Shown here: one piece after another, positions 60,951-64,000 of the stretch
Layout: each line of letters opens with the position of its first letter
How positions within the stretch are numbered: the stretch's first letter is position 1
DNA from: Sambucus nigra
Lineage: Eukaryota; Streptophyta; Magnoliopsida; Dipsacales; Adoxaceae
Assembly (NCBI GenBank): GCA_949130495.1
Contig: OX422208.1
Span: 684,758,202 to 684,822,201, forward strand
Reading direction: 5' to 3'
DNA: 64,000 bases
Notes under the pieces: generated by a model
The model's database searches: none
The model's input: the letters and a program-made list of their open reading frames with translations, nothing else
Told to the model about the DNA's origin: nothing
Program-made: the position numbers and the translations under genes

Positions 60951-61960
60951 TAGGGCTGGTTTTCGGTCGATAAATAGAGCATACCAATACCATACCAACA
61001 TTGAAATCATCAAACCAAAATTATCAGTTTTACCAGCCCGTACACCAGCCCATTAACCAAAACCAAAATCAAATCATGCGATACATTGGTAAAATCAATT
61101 TTTTACGGTAAAATTGATTTTTCAAAAAATACAGTAGGCTTCGTTAAATTTCTTTTTTCAGTAAATTTGGTATTACTCGGTACATAATGGTAATTTTTTT
61201 TACCACTTACCTAAACCGTTTTATTTGCATATTTAAAAAGAAACTAAAAATAACCTAGATAATTGTGTCGTCTCCATAACTATATATATATATATATATT
61301 AAACACCAAAATAAACATCACAAATTATAATTCAAGTTACAATATTGTCCAAATAACTCGAATAAATATCAACCCGGGTCGTCATATTAAATAACAAACC
61401 AAAATGAAAAAATTTCACATTCTTTGTTTCTTGAACTCCCCACTTGTTCATCTACAAAAGAAAATATGAATATCAAAATATTGCCAAAAAAATAAAAATT
61501 AGTTTAAACCTACAAAAAAATTCATGTGTATAAAAAAAGTACAAACAAAATACAAAATAGAGTGAACAAGAACTGATTTAAGCTTAGTTTATCATTAAAA
61601 CATTTTATATTAGTCAAGTTTTGTAAATGACAATTTTCACCCATTGAAAACTTAAAATTGCCTAACAACTCCAAATGCTCATCAAGTAATTTCTCCTATA
61701 TTTGTATATTTATTTTTCCCTTTTGTTCACGGTTGTGTAGGTTGTGAGGACATAATTTCCATTGTTCGTACTTTACATAGGATGTGTCGTATACTTTTAC
61801 AACTTTCAAAGAAGTTCAAGTTCATAACTTCATAAAGATGGATCCGAATTTCAAGCATCTTCAACATTCGTACAACATGAGGTAAACTTCATTAGAATGT
61901 GTTTAAGTTTCTTAAAAGGTTTACATTTATATTGGGATATTTTTCGAAACTATTTTTTAA
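60951..61960. other. Possible hAT-like non-autonomous element; otherwise unassigned
   Basis: It starts TAGGGCTGGTTTTCGGTC, typical of one end of plant hAT-type elements, and continues with accgta/ataccaa-type pseudo-repeats and ACCAGCCC words. I could not find the opposite end or an 8-bp duplication. A short (AT)n tract lies at 61281-61300. No open frame with a domain. Confidence 0.35.
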
Positions 61961-62860
61961 ATATAATGAGGCATTTTTTCTACGTCAAAATAATTTTTCA
62001 AGACCCGAAGGCGAGCTTTTTAAAATAAATTTTTCTCGCACCTGTCGTTCAAACAGCATGCCAAAGTCGTTCTAACAACATGCAATGTCGCTTCTAATGA
62101 CATGCAATGTCGTTTAAAGGATCGTTAGAAGGGCCATTTCTTATTTGCTACAAACGACCACATATTGTTTTGTTTTTTAAAAGGTCATTTTAAGGTCGTT
62201 AGTAATGACATGAGATGTCGTTCAAACGACATGAAGAAGTCGTTCGAATGACCTGTGTCGCCCAACTTTTTTGTTCATTTATAAATACCTATTGTGGAGA
62301 CCTTTTTCATTAAGACTTTTAACACACGAAAACTGATTTTTCTGCAGAAATTTAAGTTCTCACTTTTAGGGCTTTTTATGTGTTTAATTCACACCAAAAC
62401 ATCCCAATTTATTCATGAATCTTTTTTGGAACCCAAATCACTTCTATTAAAGTTTGTTATTGTGGAGTGTCATCTCTACTATTGACTTGGTAGCTCTTGA
62501 GGGAGGTGATTGATAAAAACTGCGGTCACTTGGGAATGCTCGAGGGTGTTTCTTGCTAAAGGAAGAGATGCGGTTCTTGTGGGTTCTTGAAGGAGTCCAT
62601 TGTTGGTTTAGGCTGCGGTATGTGGATTTGTTACGATTTACGTTAGATAGTGAAATAAAAGGTTTTACCCGAAAGGTTTTTTTTCTGAATCTCTATTTGT
62701 TGGATTTGCATGATTTATTTTATCCACATAGAGGCAATTTTAGGTCTTAAGAAGATAAAATTGGTTTAAAGAATTGGTTCTCATATTTAGTGCATAATAA
62801 AATCGAGAAAATTAAAAAAGTTATTTTTACCTAAAGCACATACGAAAAGGGGCCTTATCA
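61961..62860 (+). repeat. Second SIRE-like element: 5' LTR, right part
   Basis: The end CCTTATCA at 62860 lies directly before a primer site. A TATA box (TATAAATA) starts at 62280. The left edge is not determined. Open frames at 62294 and 62553 have no domain. Confidence 0.6.
62044..62252 (+). promoter_or_regulatory. Seven phased palindromes upstream of the LTR TATA box
   Basis: GTCGTT-AACNAC units start at 62044, 62066, 62087, 62109, and again at 62195, 62217 and 62239: spacings of 22, 21, 22, then 22 and 22. The clearest palindromes are GTCGTTCAAACGAC (62217-62230) and GTCGTTCGAATGAC (62239-62252). The TATA box starts 28 bp after the last. Confidence 0.75.
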
Positions 62861-62863
62861 AAT

Positions 62864-62877
62864 CGGTATCACAGCTA
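62864..62877 (+). other. Primer-binding site of the second SIRE-like element
   Basis: CGGTATCACAGCT is close to the initiator tRNA-Met site TGGTATCAGAGCT, with two changes. Confidence 0.75.
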
Positions 62878-62908
62878 GAAACACTATTTTATTGTGTGAA
62901 GTGATCCT

Positions 62909-64000
62909 GTGTCTTTAGGTATGCCTTTCGAAGGGTTTGATGATTTTATAACACACGTGTTTGAAAGGTCTAATTATAAATCTCATATGAAGTTTGCACT
63001 TAAGACCTTAGTTAAAAAGGATGACTATGAGAGATATATTTGTTATGAGGGGTTTGGACATAGGATAGATAAGTGCCCAACTAATCTAAAGAAGGATGTG
63101 GATGAACTAATAAAACATGTTTTTACCCTTAGTCATAGTGACCCCGAAGAAGAAATTTTTTATGCTAGTAAGCGTGTCATTACCACCTCTGTGGCTAATC
63201 ATGTGAGTGATGATTACAGATCTTCTCATGAAGATAATTCTTTGCATGATTCCTACGCAACCACATGTGGTGATGCCCAAGAAAGTGAGGGTGATGTGAG
63301 TGAGGATGATAGTGAGGATAAGAGAGACTTGCAAGGTGCCTTCAATGAATTGTATGAAGAAACTTTGAAGGTAAATAAGGAAAACTTGAAGTTAGAAGCC
63401 CAGTTGAAAATACGTGCCATATATAATAATAAAATCGATGCATTAATTGAGGATCTTAGGGCACGTGAGAAGACTCTTCGAGAGAAGCTAGAATATGCCG
63501 AATATGAGAGAGAGACTCTTCGAGGGTTAATGGAGGCTATAAAAAAGGAGCTTCTAGATTTTAAGGAGTCTAGGCATTTGCTAGATTCTAGGATTGGTGA
63601 GCTTGAGGATAAATTGAGAGATTCGGGTAAGGTGAAGTTTGATTTGGAGTCTAGGTCCAAAAAGATAGATAAAATTTTAGGCACTGTCCAAATCAAGGAT
63701 GATAGGTGTGGTATTGGATTCGATGATCATATTGCACCCATTCCCAAGGCCAAAACTATACATATGCGAGAGCCACCTAGGAACATAAGAAGAGAGACAA
63801 CTAGGAACTCTAGGAGAGAGCCACCTAGGAATATTAGGGAGGACCACCTTTAGGTAACGTTCACCGGCACATATACACTTGCACACATTGTGATCCAAAA
63901 GGTCACCATAGGGGTTTTTGTTACAAACTTCAAAATTCTCCTAGGAAGTTTAACAATAGAGTCAATCCAGTTCCCCAAACCCCCTTGCGTCGTTACACAC
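62909..64000 (+). pseudogene. Second SIRE-like gag, N-terminus missing, runs off the window
   Basis: A 314-residue frame (62909-63853). Near residues 45-60 RYICYEGFGHRIDKCPTNLK is a zinc-knuckle-like motif lacking one cysteine. Residues 80-150 are acidic (EGDVSEDDSEDKRDL). Residues 150-260 form a long coiled coil (EETLKVNKENLKLEAQLK, KTLREKLEYAEYERETL). A Arg/Pro repeat (REPPRNIRRETTRN) ends it. After a stop a second knuckle, CTHCDPKGHHRGFC, is read at 63881-63925 in another frame. Family members begin with about 150 more residues of gag, absent here because the frame starts only 45 bp after the primer site. Confidence 0.82.

Noticed and set aside
60951..61960. A complete hAT element
   Set aside because: Only one end-like motif is present. 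No opposite end, no 8-bp duplication and no transposase frame.
63253..63696. A 147-residue minus-strand frame rich in serine
   Set aside because: Shadow of the coiled-coil gag frame on the plus strand.

Overview
This window is repeat-rich nuclear DNA from a flowering plant, probably a eudicot with a large genome. I see no intact host gene, tRNA, rRNA or CRISPR array. Almost everything I can explain is transposable-element DNA: Ty1/copia and Ty3/gypsy LTR retrotransposons, solo LTRs, one CACTA DNA transposon and many microsatellites. The elements carry plant-lineage signatures: initiator-tRNA primer sites, Tat- and Athila-type primer sites, a SIRE/Maximus-like copia, and TNP2 with DUF4216 and DUF4218. 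I cannot name the species. All alignments and boundaries were made by eye.

Region 1 (1-13365). A minus-strand copia reverse-transcriptase scrap (1-310) is followed by AT-rich DNA with a (TTA)n tract. Next comes copia A (4134-13365), a plus-strand RT/RNase H remnant with its 3' LTR. It is split by a fairly young minus-strand gypsy element (4574-11216, target-site duplication CCTAG) that has lost its coding region. Region 13366-15229 is unexplained AT-rich DNA.

Region 2 (15230-60949) is one nested cluster. Copia B (5' LTR at 15230, 3' LTR at 60606) has a Tat-type gypsy element (16121-56350) inside its gag. That element carries an antisense ORF. Three insertions sit inside the Tat element: a solo LTR (20106-23088, TSD GTTAT), a 27.6-kb SIRE-like copia (23104-50698, TSD CTTAG) and a solo LTR (53810-56242, TSD GTAGG). 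The SIRE-like element holds an antisense solo LTR in gag (25900-27992, TSD ATTTG) and an Athila/Tat-like LTR (33195-48465). That LTR is broken by a CACTA transposon (34329-40848, TSD TTT) and by a non-autonomous Athila-like element (41304-47539, TSD GTGGG). The coding frames of copia B and of the antisense ORF resume across the insertions, which supports the order of events.

Region 3 (60950-64000) holds a possible hAT-like fragment, then the 5' LTR, primer site and partial gag of a second SIRE-like copia that runs off the end.

Two observations deserve most attention. First, at least six different LTR families carry palindromes of about 8-22 bp arranged in pairs or short arrays whose centres lie 21-22 bp apart, two DNA turns. 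In four of the families they sit just upstream of the LTR TATA box. The palindromic words differ between families but the spacing is kept. Second, the CACTA element has captured host-gene fragments: an F-box/FBD-type piece that still holds a putative 88-bp intron, and a B3-domain piece that is inverted-duplicated into a hairpin with two 112-bp arms. A transcript of that hairpin could feed small-RNA silencing of the parent B3 gene.
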